Shown in pieces: positions 16,505 through 24,865 of a DNA stretch of 64,000 nucleotides. The first letter of the stretch is position 1. Each line of letters starts with the position of its first letter. Source of the DNA: Micromonospora sp. PLK6-60 (GTDB taxonomy: Bacteria > Actinomycetota > Actinomycetes > Mycobacteriales > Micromonosporaceae); the NCBI RefSeq assembly GCF_019890675.1, contig NZ_JAIOAA010000023.1, forward strand, positions 1 to 64,000. Reading direction: 5' to 3'. A program made the position numbers and the translations under genes. The notes under the pieces were generated by a model. The model saw only the letters and a list, made by a program, of their open reading frames with translations. It was not told the DNA's origin and did no database searches.

Positions 16505-17943
16505 TGCTCAGCCCCGGCGTCCTGCTCGGCAACCGCTACCGTCTCGACGAGCGGATCGCCAGCGGCGGCATGGGCGACGTCTGGCGGGCCACCGACCAGG
16601 TGCTCGGGCGTACGGTCGCGGTGAAGACGCTGCTGCCGGCCCTGCTGGACGAGCCCGGCTTCGCCGAGCGGTTCCGCGGCGAGGCCCGGACCATGGCCAC
16701 CGTCAACCACCCGGGCGTGGTGGACATCTACGACTACGGCAGCGACCAGCAGATGGCGTTCCTGGTCATGGAGTACGTGGAGGGTGACGCGCTCTCCTCG
16801 ACGCTCTCCCGGGTGGGGCGGCTCACCCCGGCCCGGACCATGGCGCTCGTCGCCCAGGCCGCCGAGGCGTTGCACGCGGCGCACACCAAGGGCATCGTGC
16901 ACCGGGACGTGAAGCCGGGAAACCTGCTGGTCCGGCCGAACGGCACGCTGGTGCTTACCGATTTCGGCATCGCCCGCTCCGACCTGGTGGGGCAGTTGAC
17001 CGCCGCGGGGTCGGTGCTCGGCACCGCCTCGTACATCTCCCCGGAGCAGGCGACCGGCGCGGTGGCCACCCCGGCGTCGGACGTGTACGCCCTGGGCGTG
17101 GTCGCCTACCAGTGCCTGGCCGGCCGGCGCCCGTTCGAGGGGGACAATCCACTCGAGATCGCCATGAAGCACGTGCGGGAAACGCCCCGGCCGTTGCCCG
17201 GCGACATCCCGCCGCAGGTGCGGTCGATCGTGGAGCGGGCGCTGGCCAAGGATCCGGCCGGCCGCTGGCCGAGCGCCGCCACGCTGGCCGGGGTCGCCCG
17301 CCAGGCCAAGGCGGTGCTCTCCCAGCAGACCCGCGCCGCCGGGCACGCCCGGCCGGTCTCGGCCGCGCCGTCCTCGCCGGCCGCCCCGCAGGCCCGGGCG
17401 CAGGTGCCGCCGCCCCGCCAGCAGCACCGCCCGCCCGCGCCGGTGTCGCCCGGGCAGCAACACCGGCCGGCCGCGCCGGTGTCACCGGCCCAGCCCCGCC
17501 CGCCGGCCTCCGCCGTACCGCCGGGACCGCCCCGCCCGCCGGTCGCGGCCCGGCCCGCCCCACCGCGTCCGCCGACGTCGCAGCCGGCGTACCCCCGGGG
17601 GGCGGCGACCGTGCCGCCGCCGGCCCCGGCCCGTCCCGACCGGGCCCTCGGGTACGCCCGGCAGCCCGTCCCGGCGCCGGCTCCGCGCCGGTCCAGGTCG
17701 GGCCGGGCGGTGCTCGTCATCCTGATGCTCACGCTGGTCCTGCTTTGCTCCGGCGTGATTTCCTACAAGCTGCGCAACACTGCGCTGCCCGGTCCGTCCG
17801 GTCCACCCACGCGGTCGACCGTGCTGTCCGGCGCGCTGAACGATGACGGAGCCGACGATCCGTTCCGGACGTCGTACCGTCGGGGGGAACTGACCCGGCC
17901 GGGTGGCGGCGAGACGACGAGCGAAGGACGACAGACGCGATGA
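16504..17943 (+). CDS. pknA: Ser/Thr protein kinase PknA
   Basis: 479 residues; the ATG at 16504 shares its A with the pbpA stop. The kinase domain spans residues 8-270: RIASGGMGDVWRATD (P-loop), K41 in VAVKTLL, D135 in HRDVKPGN, TDFGIAR and the GTASYISPEQATG activation-loop end. A 130-residue Pro/Ala/Gln-rich juxtamembrane linker with PPRQQHRPPAPVSPGQQ-like repeats follows, then one helix (AVLVILMLTLVLLCSGVIS) and a short extracellular tail of about 55 residues without PASTA domains, as in mycobacterial PknA. It phosphorylates cell-shape and division proteins. The end overlaps pknB by four bases. Confidence 0.95.
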   Translation: MLSPGVLLGNRYRLDERIASGGMGDVWRATDQVLGRTVAVKTLLPALLDEPGFAERFRGEARTMATVNHPGVVDIYDYGSDQQMAFLVMEYVEGDALSSTLSRVGRLTPARTMALVAQAAEALHAAHTKGIVHRDVKPGNLLVRPNGTLVLTDFGIARSDLVGQLTAAGSVLGTASYISPEQATGAVATPASDVYALGVVAYQCLAGRRPFEGDNPLEIAMKHVRETPRPLPGDIPPQVRSIVERALAKDPAGRWPSAATLAGVARQAKAVLSQQTRAAGHARPVSAAPSSPAAPQARAQVPPPRQQHRPPAPVSPGQQHRPAAPVSPAQPRPPASAVPPGPPRPPVAARPAPPRPPTSQPAYPRGAATVPPPAPARPDRALGYARQPVPAPAPRRSRSGRAVLVILMLTLVLLCSGVISYKLRNTALPGPSGPPTRSTVLSGALNDDGADDPFRTSYRRGELTRPGGGETTSEGRQTR

Positions 17944-19757
17944 CAGCGCAGGCCCGCCTGCTCGGTGGCCGGTACCAGGTCGGCGAGCTGCTCGGCTACG
18001 GCGGCATGGCGGAGGTGCACCGGGGTCGTGACCTCCGGCTGGGCCGGGACGTCGCGATCAAGATGCTCCGCGCCGACCTGGCCCGGGACGCCACCTTCCA
18101 GATGCGGTTCCGCCGCGAGGCGCAGAACGCCGCCTCGCTGAACCACCCCGCGATCGTCGCCGTGTACGACACCGGCGAGGAGACCGGCCCGACCGGTGAG
18201 ACGCTGCCGTTCATCGTGATGGAGTTCGTCAACGGGCGGACCCTCAAGGAGGTCCTCGGCGCCGAGGGCCGGCTCCAGCCGCGCCGGGCGCTGGAGATCT
18301 GCGCCGACATGTGCGCGGCGCTGGAGTTCAGCCACCGGCACGGCATCATCCACCGGGACATCAAGCCGGGCAACGTGATGCTCACCCAGACCGGCCAGGT
18401 CAAGGTGATGGACTTCGGCATCGCCCGGGCGCTGGCCAGCGGCGCCACCACGATGACCCAGACCAGCGCGGTCATCGGCACCGCGCAATATCTCTCCCCC
18501 GAGCAGGCCCGCGGCGAGGCGGTCGACGCCCGCTCCGACGTGTACGCGGCCGGCTGCGTGCTGTTCGAGCTGCTCTGCGGGCACCCGCCGTTCGTCGGCG
18601 ACAGTCCGGTCAGCGTGGCGTACCAGCACGTGCGGGAGGCGCCGCCGACGCCGAGCGACATCAACCCGGACGTCAACCCGGCGGTCGACGCGATCGTGCT
18701 CAAGGCGCTGTCGAAGAACCCGCTGAACCGCTACCAGAGCGCCGGCGAGATGCGGGCGGACCTGCTCCGCGCCGCCGCCGGCCGGCCGGTGATGGCCACC
18801 CCGGTGATGCCGCACCAGGACGAGACCACCCAGCTCGCGCCGGCCGGCGCGGCGGTGGGCTACCCGGCCGGTGCGACCCGGCAGATCCCGGCCCGGGTGG
18901 GCGACCCGCGCAAGCGGAAGTCGTCCTCCTGGGTGATCGCGGTCTTCGCCGCGCTGGGCGTGCTCGCGGTGATCGCGCTGGTCGCCGCGCTGCTCTGGCC
19001 GACGGGTGAGGAGAAGCCCGAGCTGGCCACCGTGCCCAACGTGGTCGGCAAGGCGCAGGCCGCGGCCGTCGCGGAGATCGAGGCCGCCAAGCTGACCCCG
19101 AAGGTCAGCGACGACCCGGTCCGCAACACCACCTGCAAGAAGGGCGCGGTGGTGAGCCAGGAGCCGACCGGCGGGCAGCTCGAACCCGGGCGGGACGTGA
19201 CCCTGACGATCTGCGGCGGCCCGGCCGAGGTGACCATCCCACCGCTCAAGGGCTCGACCTGGGAGAACGCCGAGCAGCAACTCAAGGGCCTGGGTCTGAA
19301 GCCGGACCGGAAGGACGTCAGCAGCTCCGAGCGGGAGGGCCAGGTCGTCAACGTCTCGCCGGAGGCCGGCACCAAGGCGCCCGAGGGCAGCACGGTGACC
19401 GTCGAGGTGTCCAAGGGCAACATCGTGCGGGTCCCCAAGGTCGTCGGCCTGACCGAGGACCAGGCGAAGGAGCGGCTGCGCGAGGCGGGCTTCACCAACG
19501 TGAGCGTGGAACTGGGCAAGAACGTCCCGGCGGACCAGGCCGGCAAGGTGACCGAGCAGAACCCGAAGGCGAACGACCGCAAGCCGGTGAACACCGAGAT
19601 CACCATCACGGTGTCCCAGCCGGAGCCGACCACCGAACCCACGCCGACCGACGAGCCGACCGGCAGCCCCGATCCGACCCCGACGGCGACCGAGACGGGC
19701 GGCGGCGGCGGGTTCCCGCTGCCGCCGACCACCCCGCCGGCCCGGTTGCCCGAGTAG
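17940..19757 (+). CDS. pknB: Ser/Thr protein kinase PknB with three PASTA domains
   Basis: 605 residues. The kinase domain covers residues 10-275, with LGYGGMAEVHRGRD, K41 in VAIKML, D140 in HRDIKPGN, MDFGIARAL and the TQTSAVIGTAQYLSPEQARG activation segment that holds the regulatory Thr residues. The juxtamembrane linker carries DETTQLAP and GATRQIPA. One helix (WVIAVFAALGVLAVIALVAAL) leads to three PASTA repeats (ATVPNVVG, VTIPPLKG, VRVPKVVG) and a Thr/Pro tail. PASTA repeats sense muropeptides or lipid II. Mycobacterial PknB has four; here the count is three. Last gene of the operon. Confidence 0.96.
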   Translation: MTAQARLLGGRYQVGELLGYGGMAEVHRGRDLRLGRDVAIKMLRADLARDATFQMRFRREAQNAASLNHPAIVAVYDTGEETGPTGETLPFIVMEFVNGRTLKEVLGAEGRLQPRRALEICADMCAALEFSHRHGIIHRDIKPGNVMLTQTGQVKVMDFGIARALASGATTMTQTSAVIGTAQYLSPEQARGEAVDARSDVYAAGCVLFELLCGHPPFVGDSPVSVAYQHVREAPPTPSDINPDVNPAVDAIVLKALSKNPLNRYQSAGEMRADLLRAAAGRPVMATPVMPHQDETTQLAPAGAAVGYPAGATRQIPARVGDPRKRKSSSWVIAVFAALGVLAVIALVAALLWPTGEEKPELATVPNVVGKAQAAAVAEIEAAKLTPKVSDDPVRNTTCKKGAVVSQEPTGGQLEPGRDVTLTICGGPAEVTIPPLKGSTWENAEQQLKGLGLKPDRKDVSSSEREGQVVNVSPEAGTKAPEGSTVTVEVSKGNIVRVPKVVGLTEDQAKERLREAGFTNVSVELGKNVPADQAGKVTEQNPKANDRKPVNTEITITVSQPEPTTEPTPTDEPTGSPDPTPTATETGGGGGFPLPPTTPPARLPE

Positions 19758-19771
19758 CCGGCGCGCCGCTG

Positions 19772-20467
19772 GTGGACCGGGACTCCGAGCCGCCGCGCCG
19801 GGCGAACCGGTGGCGGCGGCTGCTGACCCGGGTGGGCGTCTGCGGCCTCGCCGGGCTGCTCCTCGCCAGCCTGCCGTGGCTGTGGACGACGCTCGGCGCT
19901 CGCGGGCACCTGTACCCCGAGGCCGCGGCGCCCACCGCCGACGTGGTGCTCGTCCTGGGCACGGCGGTGGCCGCCGACCGGAGCCGGCCGGGTGACCGGC
20001 TCACCGGTCGCCTGGAGACCGCCGCCGAGCTGGTCCGCAGCGGGCGGGCCCGGGTGATCCTGGTGTCGGGTGACGGGGGCGGCGCCTCCGGTGACGAGAC
20101 GACGGTGATGACCGCCTACCTGACCGAGCGGCTGGGGGTCGACCGGGAGCGCGTCGTGGCCGACCCGCACGGCCTGGACACCTACGACAGCTGCGTACGC
20201 GCCCGGGACGTGTACGGCATCGAGCGGGCCCTGATCGTGACCCAGTCGTACCACCTCTCCCGGGCGGTGACGCTGTGCCGGCACGTGGGCCTCGACGCCG
20301 ACGGGGTGGCCGCCCGCTGTCCCGGCTGCGGGTCGGCACTGCTCGTCGGCAAGGCGGCCCGGGACTACTTCGCCAGCGGCAAGGCGGCGTGGGACGCGCT
20401 GCGCCGGCGGCCCCCCGAGGTCCGCTCGCCGGCCGACCCCGCGGTGCGGGACGCGCTGCGCGGCTGA
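19772..20467 (+). CDS. SanA/YdcF-like DUF218 membrane protein
   Basis: 231 residues, GTG start 14 bases after pknB, so probably in the same transcript. A basic cytoplasmic end and one N-terminal helix (GVCGLAGLLLASLPWLW) are followed by a DUF218 domain: ADVVLVLGTAVAADRSRPGD, GRLETAAELVRSGRARVILVS, SGDGGG, DPHGLDTYDSCVRARDV and VTQSYHLSRAVTLCR. The E. coli relative SanA affects envelope barrier function and vancomycin sensitivity; the biochemical activity is not established. A wall-related role fits the context. Confidence 0.88.
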   Translation: MDRDSEPPRRANRWRRLLTRVGVCGLAGLLLASLPWLWTTLGARGHLYPEAAAPTADVVLVLGTAVAADRSRPGDRLTGRLETAAELVRSGRARVILVSGDGGGASGDETTVMTAYLTERLGVDRERVVADPHGLDTYDSCVRARDVYGIERALIVTQSYHLSRAVTLCRHVGLDADGVAARCPGCGSALLVGKAARDYFASGKAAWDALRRRPPEVRSPADPAVRDALRG

Positions 20468-20491
20468 CCGCCCGGGGGCGTGCCGGTGGTG

Positions 20492-21142
20492 TCAGGCGGA
20501 GGCGAAGGCGGCCCGCCGGCGGGCGTCCACCTCGGCGGCCAGCTCCGGGGCCCGCTCCAGCGCCTCCGGGTGACCGCACGCGGCCAGCCAGTTCGCCAGC
20601 ATCAGGTGGCCGCCCTCGGTGAGCACCGACTCCGGGTGGAACTGCACGCCCTCGATGGGCAGCGACCGGTGCCGCATCGCCATCACCACGCCGGAACCGG
20701 TCCAGCCGGTCACCTCGATCTCGTCGGGCAGCGTCTCGGGCAACACGGCGAGGGAGTGGTAGCGGGTGGCGGTGAACGGGTCGGGCAGCCCGGCGAGCAC
20801 GCCCGCCGACTCGTGCCGCACCTCGGAGGTCTTGCCGTGCAGCAGCTCCGGGGCCCGGGTGACCGTCCCGCCGAACGCCTCTCCGATCGCCTGGTGACCG
20901 AGGCAGACGCCGAAGATGGGCAGGGTGTCGCCGTACTCCCGGATCACGTCGAGGCAGATCCCGGCGCGGTCCGGGCTGCCCGGCCCGGGCGAGAGCAGCA
21001 CACCGGCGGCGCCGACCCGGCCCACCTCGGCCAGGTCGATCTCGTCGTTGCGGCGGACCTCGCACTCGGCGCCGAGCTGGCCGAGGTACTGCACGATGTT
21101 GAAGACGAACGAGTCGTAGTTGTCGATCACCAGTACGCGCAT
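20492..21142 (-). CDS. trpG: Glutamine amidotransferase, anthranilate/ADC synthase component II
   Basis: 216 residues. A class I glutaminase domain: VIDNYDSFVFNIVQYL at residues 5-20, LLSPGPGSPDRAG, the nucleophile C80 in FGVCLGHQAIGE, and H169/E171 in GVQFHPES. It hydrolyses glutamine and passes ammonia to TrpE (anthranilate) or PabB (aminodeoxychorismate). The partner subunit is not in the window, so TrpG versus PabA cannot be decided. The same gene lies beside pknB in mycobacteria. It is the last gene of the DUF881-sortase-small protein operon, four bases behind its neighbour. Confidence 0.93.
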   Translation of the reverse strand: MRVLVIDNYDSFVFNIVQYLGQLGAECEVRRNDEIDLAEVGRVGAAGVLLSPGPGSPDRAGICLDVIREYGDTLPIFGVCLGHQAIGEAFGGTVTRAPELLHGKTSEVRHESAGVLAGLPDPFTATRYHSLAVLPETLPDEIEVTGWTGSGVVMAMRHRSLPIEGVQFHPESVLTEGGHLMLANWLAACGHPEALERAPELAAEVDARRRAAFASA

Positions 21143-21146
21143 CGAC

Positions 21147-21440
21147 TCACCTGCGGGGAGAGGGGGGCGGGGTGTTGTTCTGGTCGGTGTCGTACGGCAG
21201 CTCGTGCCCGTCGCCCGGGTCGCCGGGGTTGCCGGTCTCGGTGGTCACCCCGGAGTCACCACCGCCGTCGGGTACGCCCGAGTCCTGGGTGACCTGCACG
21301 TCGTCGAACGGCAGCAGGGGCTCCGCCCACGGGAAGACCACGAACCAGAGCAGCGCCAACGCGGCAGCGGCGAGCAGCACCGAGCCGGTCAGCTTGCCGG
21401 CGAGCCCGAAGGGCAGTTTGCGCCAGATCCAGGCGTACAT
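21147..21440 (-). CDS. Small single-pass membrane protein in the sortase operon
   Basis: 97 residues, ATG start four bases after the sortase stop. A short basic N-terminus (MYAWIWRKLPFGLAGK), one transmembrane helix (residues 18-40), then an acidic, Gly/Asp/Pro-rich outer tail ending TPPPSPRR. No known domain. Its fixed place between a class E sortase and trpG suggests a helper of the sortase or of wall synthesis, but nothing in the sequence shows the role. Confidence 0.75.
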   Translation of the reverse strand: MYAWIWRKLPFGLAGKLTGSVLLAAAALALLWFVVFPWAEPLLPFDDVQVTQDSGVPDGGGDSGVTTETGNPGDPGDGHELPYDTDQNNTPPPSPRR

Positions 21441-21443
21441 GGG

Positions 21444-23285
21444 TCAGCTCCCCAGCTCGGGCGGACGCCCGGCCGACTTGGGCAGGTCGTGGTCCAGCTT
21501 CGCGTGGACGATCAGCCGCTGGTAGTTGTCGAACTTCGGGTTGCAGGTGGTCAGGGTGAGCAGCTTCTCCTTGGGCTTGGTGCCGGGCGCCATCGGCACC
21601 GGCGCCACCACCTCGACCTGGTCCGGCCGGACGATCCTGGTCTTGTAGACCTTGTAGACGTACCAGGTGTCCTTGCCCTCGACGACGATGTCGTCGCCCT
21701 CGTTCAGCTCGTCCAGCCGCCAGAAGGTGGCCCGGTTGCGGTGCCCGGCGACCGAGAAGTTGCCCACCTCGCCCGGCATCGCACTCTTCGGGTAGTGGCC
21801 CGGGGCGTACCGGATGTCCTTCTGCTCGACGCCCTCCACCACGACCCAGTGCTTGTCGAGACTGGGGATGTAGAGCCCGGCGATCGGCTTGCCCTGCACC
21901 ACCGGTGCGGGCTTCGGCGTGGGCCCGCGGCTGGGGGCGACGGTCGGGTCGTCGCTCGGCGCCCACGCCTCGGCGAGTTCGCTGCTCAGATCCTGCTGGT
22001 GGGCGTCGACGATGACCGACTTGCCCCAGATTTCGTAGCCCGCGAAGAGCAGCACCACCAGGCCGAAGGTGATCAGGAGTTCTCCGGTGAACCGGACCCC
22101 GGTCCGCAGCCGGGACGCGAACGACGGCCGGGTCAGCTCGGAGTAGACGCTCTTGTAGCCCTCGCCGGTCTGCTGGGCGCGGAGTTGGACCACCTGCTCG
22201 CCACGCCGGGGTCGGGGCGGCTCGCCGGGCGGCTCGTCGCTGGTCGGGTCGTCCCGGGCCGGTGGGCGCGGCACCGCACCCATCAGCGCGGTGGAGTCCA
22301 GCCCCGGCGTTCCGGCGGGCGGACGCCCGGTCACCGCCGGGATCACCGCGGTGGCACCCGGGTCGGCCGGCTCGGGGCGGCCGTCGCCCCAGGGCAGCCC
22401 GCCCGAGGCGGTCGGGCGGAAGGCGGCGTCGGCGTGGTCGGCGGCCGGCGTGCGGCGTGAGTCGACCTTGGGGATGAAGGCGGTGGGCGCGTCGCCGGCC
22501 GGCGCGGCCGGGCCGCCCGGCGCCGCCGAGCCGGAAGCACGGCCGGGTACGCCGTTCGGGCCGGCGGGCGCGGCGCGGTCGGACCAGTCGGCGGCGGGCG
22601 CGGCGCGGTCGGACCTGGCGTCAGCGGTGAAGGCGCGGTCGGGCCAGTCGGCGGCGGGTGCGGCCCGGTCGGGCCTGGCGTCGGTGGGCGCGGAGCGGTC
22701 GGACCAGGCGCTGGCGGCGGGGGCGGTCGCCCCCGGCGCGGCGGCTGCCCCGTTCACGGGCGTCGCGGGTGATTCCGACCGGCGTTGGGCCGTCCAGGGT
22801 TGCCCGGACGGGTCCGGTGGCGGGTGGGCGTGCTCGCCGCCGGTCCCCGGGCGCTGCCACCCGGCGTTGCGCGGGTCGTCGGCCGGCCGGCCGGCGGGGG
22901 GCGGCGTGGTAACGGGCGGCCCGGCGGAAGGCGGTCCGGCGGCGTTCGGTCCGGGGGTGGGTGGGGCGTGCCGTGGCGCGTCCGGCGGTGATGCGGGCCG
23001 GTGCTCTGGTTCGCCCCGCCACGCCGGGGGCGCCGGCGGGCGGCCGGGTGGTGGGCCGGCGGCCGGGCCGGGTCGGGCCGGGCGGCGCTCGCCATCCGGG
23101 AAGCGGTCCGGCCCGGGCACCGGGGCGGCCGGGCGGGGCGTGAGCTTCCGGTCCGGCCAGGGCAGCTCCACCCGGGGCGGATCGGGCGGCGCGGCCGGTC
23201 GGTCGATCTTGGGAATGAAGGCCGTCGGGTCGTCGCTCGGGTCACGGTGTCGACCGTCGCGCCGCTCGTCCGGGCCCTGGTTCAC
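21444..23285 (-). CDS. Class E sortase with a 400-residue cytoplasmic disordered tail
   Basis: 613 residues; the ATG overlaps the DUF881 stop by four bases. Residues 1-390 are Pro/Ala/Asp-rich and presumably cytoplasmic, with imperfect DRAAPAADWSDRA repeats and TAFIP/TAVIP motifs at T21, T268 and T312. A helix (TGELLITFGLVVLLFAGYEI) follows, then the extracellular sortase domain with H515 (FSVAGHRNRATFW), C581 (LLTLTTCNP) and R590 (NYQRLIV), the full catalytic set. Class E sortases anchor LAxTG-type proteins to peptidoglycan in high-GC actinomycetes. The typical enzyme is 200-350 residues, so the tail is unusually long. No substrate gene lies beside it. Confidence 0.92.
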   Translation of the reverse strand: MNQGPDERRDGRHRDPSDDPTAFIPKIDRPAAPPDPPRVELPWPDRKLTPRPAAPVPGPDRFPDGERRPARPGPAAGPPPGRPPAPPAWRGEPEHRPASPPDAPRHAPPTPGPNAAGPPSAGPPVTTPPPAGRPADDPRNAGWQRPGTGGEHAHPPPDPSGQPWTAQRRSESPATPVNGAAAAPGATAPAASAWSDRSAPTDARPDRAAPAADWPDRAFTADARSDRAAPAADWSDRAAPAGPNGVPGRASGSAAPGGPAAPAGDAPTAFIPKVDSRRTPAADHADAAFRPTASGGLPWGDGRPEPADPGATAVIPAVTGRPPAGTPGLDSTALMGAVPRPPARDDPTSDEPPGEPPRPRRGEQVVQLRAQQTGEGYKSVYSELTRPSFASRLRTGVRFTGELLITFGLVVLLFAGYEIWGKSVIVDAHQQDLSSELAEAWAPSDDPTVAPSRGPTPKPAPVVQGKPIAGLYIPSLDKHWVVVEGVEQKDIRYAPGHYPKSAMPGEVGNFSVAGHRNRATFWRLDELNEGDDIVVEGKDTWYVYKVYKTRIVRPDQVEVVAPVPMAPGTKPKEKLLTLTTCNPKFDNYQRLIVHAKLDHDLPKSAGRPPELGS

Positions 23286-24088
23286 CGGGGCACCTTGGCC
23301 GAGCGGAGCGCGGTGGAGTCCTCGAACGCCGGCACGGTGACCGTGGACACGTCTTCCTTGTAGCCCAGGTGGTAGGCGTCAACCGCGTCCATGAACCAAC
23401 GGACTCCCTTGGAGCTGGCGAGGGACCGCTGAAGGGCAGCGGGATCGCCGATTGCTACGATCTTGAATGGTGGGGAGTACACCCGGCCGTGCAGCAGCAG
23501 GGTGTTACCGACGCAGCGTACCGCGCTGGTGCTGAGCACGCGGACGTTCATGATTGACATCGCCTCGGCACCACCCGCCCAGAGCGCGTTGACCACCGCC
23601 TGGACGTCGCCCTGGTGGATGACCAGGTCGTCGTAGCTCACCCCTTTGGGTAGCGGCTGGGCGCCCGGCGGCGGCGCGTCGTTCAGCTCGATCGTGATCC
23701 CCGGGCCGGCGAGCGCGGTGAGGCCCGCGGCCTGCTCGCTCCCCTTCGCCCGGTCCTGCTGGGCCCGGATCGGCGCGTCGGTGTCCGCCAGGACGGCGGT
23801 CTCGCTCTCCACCTCGGCGCGCAGCCGCGCGGCCCGGCGCTCGTTCCCCTCGACCTGGGTGCGCCGCTCCTCGATGAGCTGGTTGAGCTCCGGCCGGCGG
23901 TCCTCGCGCAGGGCGGTCCCGCCGGCGGTGGTGGCGGTGGTGGTGAAGAGCAGACCGGCGGCGGCGGCGATCAGCGGGACGCCGACGGACCAGCCGGGGC
24001 GGCGCTGGCGTCCCCGCCGGGGCAGCAGGCCGGCGACCGCCCGTCGGATGACCTTCTGCCAGGAGGCGGCGCCGGATGTGTACTCCAC
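23282..24088 (-). CDS. DUF881-family membrane protein
   Basis: 268 residues from GTG 24088, with AAGGAA upstream. A basic cytoplasmic start (RRGRQRRPGW), one helix (VGVPLIAAAAGLLFTTTAT), a coiled-coil stretch (RRPELNQLIEERRTQVEGNE to ESETAVLAD), then the DUF881 domain with LAGPGITIELNDAPPP, IHQGDVQAVVNALWAGGAEA and YSPPFKIVAIGDPAAL. DUF881 genes sit next to crgA and pknB across actinomycetes and are linked with division, but the molecular role is unknown. It heads the four-gene operon DUF881-sortase-small protein-trpG and is divergent from crgA. Confidence 0.9.
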   Translation of the reverse strand: MEYTSGAASWQKVIRRAVAGLLPRRGRQRRPGWSVGVPLIAAAAGLLFTTTATTAGGTALREDRRPELNQLIEERRTQVEGNERRAARLRAEVESETAVLADTDAPIRAQQDRAKGSEQAAGLTALAGPGITIELNDAPPPGAQPLPKGVSYDDLVIHQGDVQAVVNALWAGGAEAMSIMNVRVLSTSAVRCVGNTLLLHGRVYSPPFKIVAIGDPAALQRSLASSKGVRWFMDAVDAYHLGYKEDVSTVTVPAFEDSTALRSAKVPR

Positions 24089-24318
24089 CGGGGCGTTCCT
24101 TCCGCGTCGTCTGGTGTCGGCCCGCCACGTCGCGGACCGGTGCGTCGGCCGCGACAGTTCCGCCCTTTTCGGTCACTCCGCGGACCGGACTGACCCCATT
24201 CGTGGCCTGAGCGGGCCTTCGGGACTACGCTAGCTGTCGAACATTATTGGCCATGGACCGTCGCCCCCGCGCCCGGTTGTCAGGCCGGACGAGGTCGTCA
24301 CCCCCTCTGGAGAGCGTC

Positions 24319-24582
24319 GTGCCCAAGTCTCAGGTCCGCAAGAAGAAGGTGTACACCCCGCCGACGGACGTCCGTCCCACGGCAACGGCGGCGACGCGCA
24401 AGCCTAGCCCGGTCTGGCTGCCCGTCACGGCGGTCGCGCTGATCGTCGCCGGCATCGGCTGGCTGGTGGTGTATTACCTCTCCGAGCAGGAGTACCCGGT
24501 GATGTCGTGGGGTTACTGGAACCTCGCGGTCGGGTTCGGCGCGATGGTCGCCTCGCTGATCCTGCTCTCCCGCTGGCGCTGA
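24319..24582 (+). CDS. crgA: Cell division protein CrgA
   Basis: 87 residues from GTG 24319, with GGAGAG upstream; the extension to 24247 is not conserved in character. The beginning PKSQVRKKKVYTPPTDVRP is the CrgA signature. Two transmembrane helices follow (LPVTAVALIVAGIGWLVVYY and WNLAVGFGAMVASLILLSRW) joined by a short SEQEYPVMSWGY loop. CrgA interacts with FtsZ, FtsQ, FtsI and other divisome parts in mycobacteria and inhibits Z-ring formation in Streptomyces. It is divergent from the DUF881 gene, the usual arrangement. Confidence 0.95.
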   Translation: MPKSQVRKKKVYTPPTDVRPTATAATRKPSPVWLPVTAVALIVAGIGWLVVYYLSEQEYPVMSWGYWNLAVGFGAMVASLILLSRWR

Positions 24583-24801
24583 CCCGCTGAGCGGCCGCCC
24601 CGGCGGCCCTCGCGTCGCGCCGTACCCGTGCCGTCGCGGCCCGGTCCCGACCCGGGGCCGGGCCGTGGGCCGTACGTTCCCGCTCGTCCACCTCCGGTAC
24701 GACGGTGGACGAGGTCACGCCACGCCGCCCCAGCCCGGCGCGGCGGGCCCGGTGCCCCTAAGGTGTGCGCAGGGCGGCGTGGCCGGTGCGAGAAGACTCA
24801 C

Positions 24802-24817
24802 GTTACTGTTGAGTAAC
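24802..24817. promoter_or_regulatory. Palindromic operator upstream of etfD, shared with fadE
   Basis: GTTACT-GTTG-AGTAAC, a perfect 6-bp inverted repeat with a 4-base spacer, 49 bases before the etfD ATG. It matches the site at 47034-47049 before the acyl-CoA dehydrogenase gene at 13 of 16 positions. A TetR-type fatty acid regulator is a plausible binder; that is inferred. Confidence 0.6.
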
Positions 24818-24865
24818 CTTGCGCGTAGGCTGCACTGACAGGCAGCAGACCGGGAGGCCAACTCG

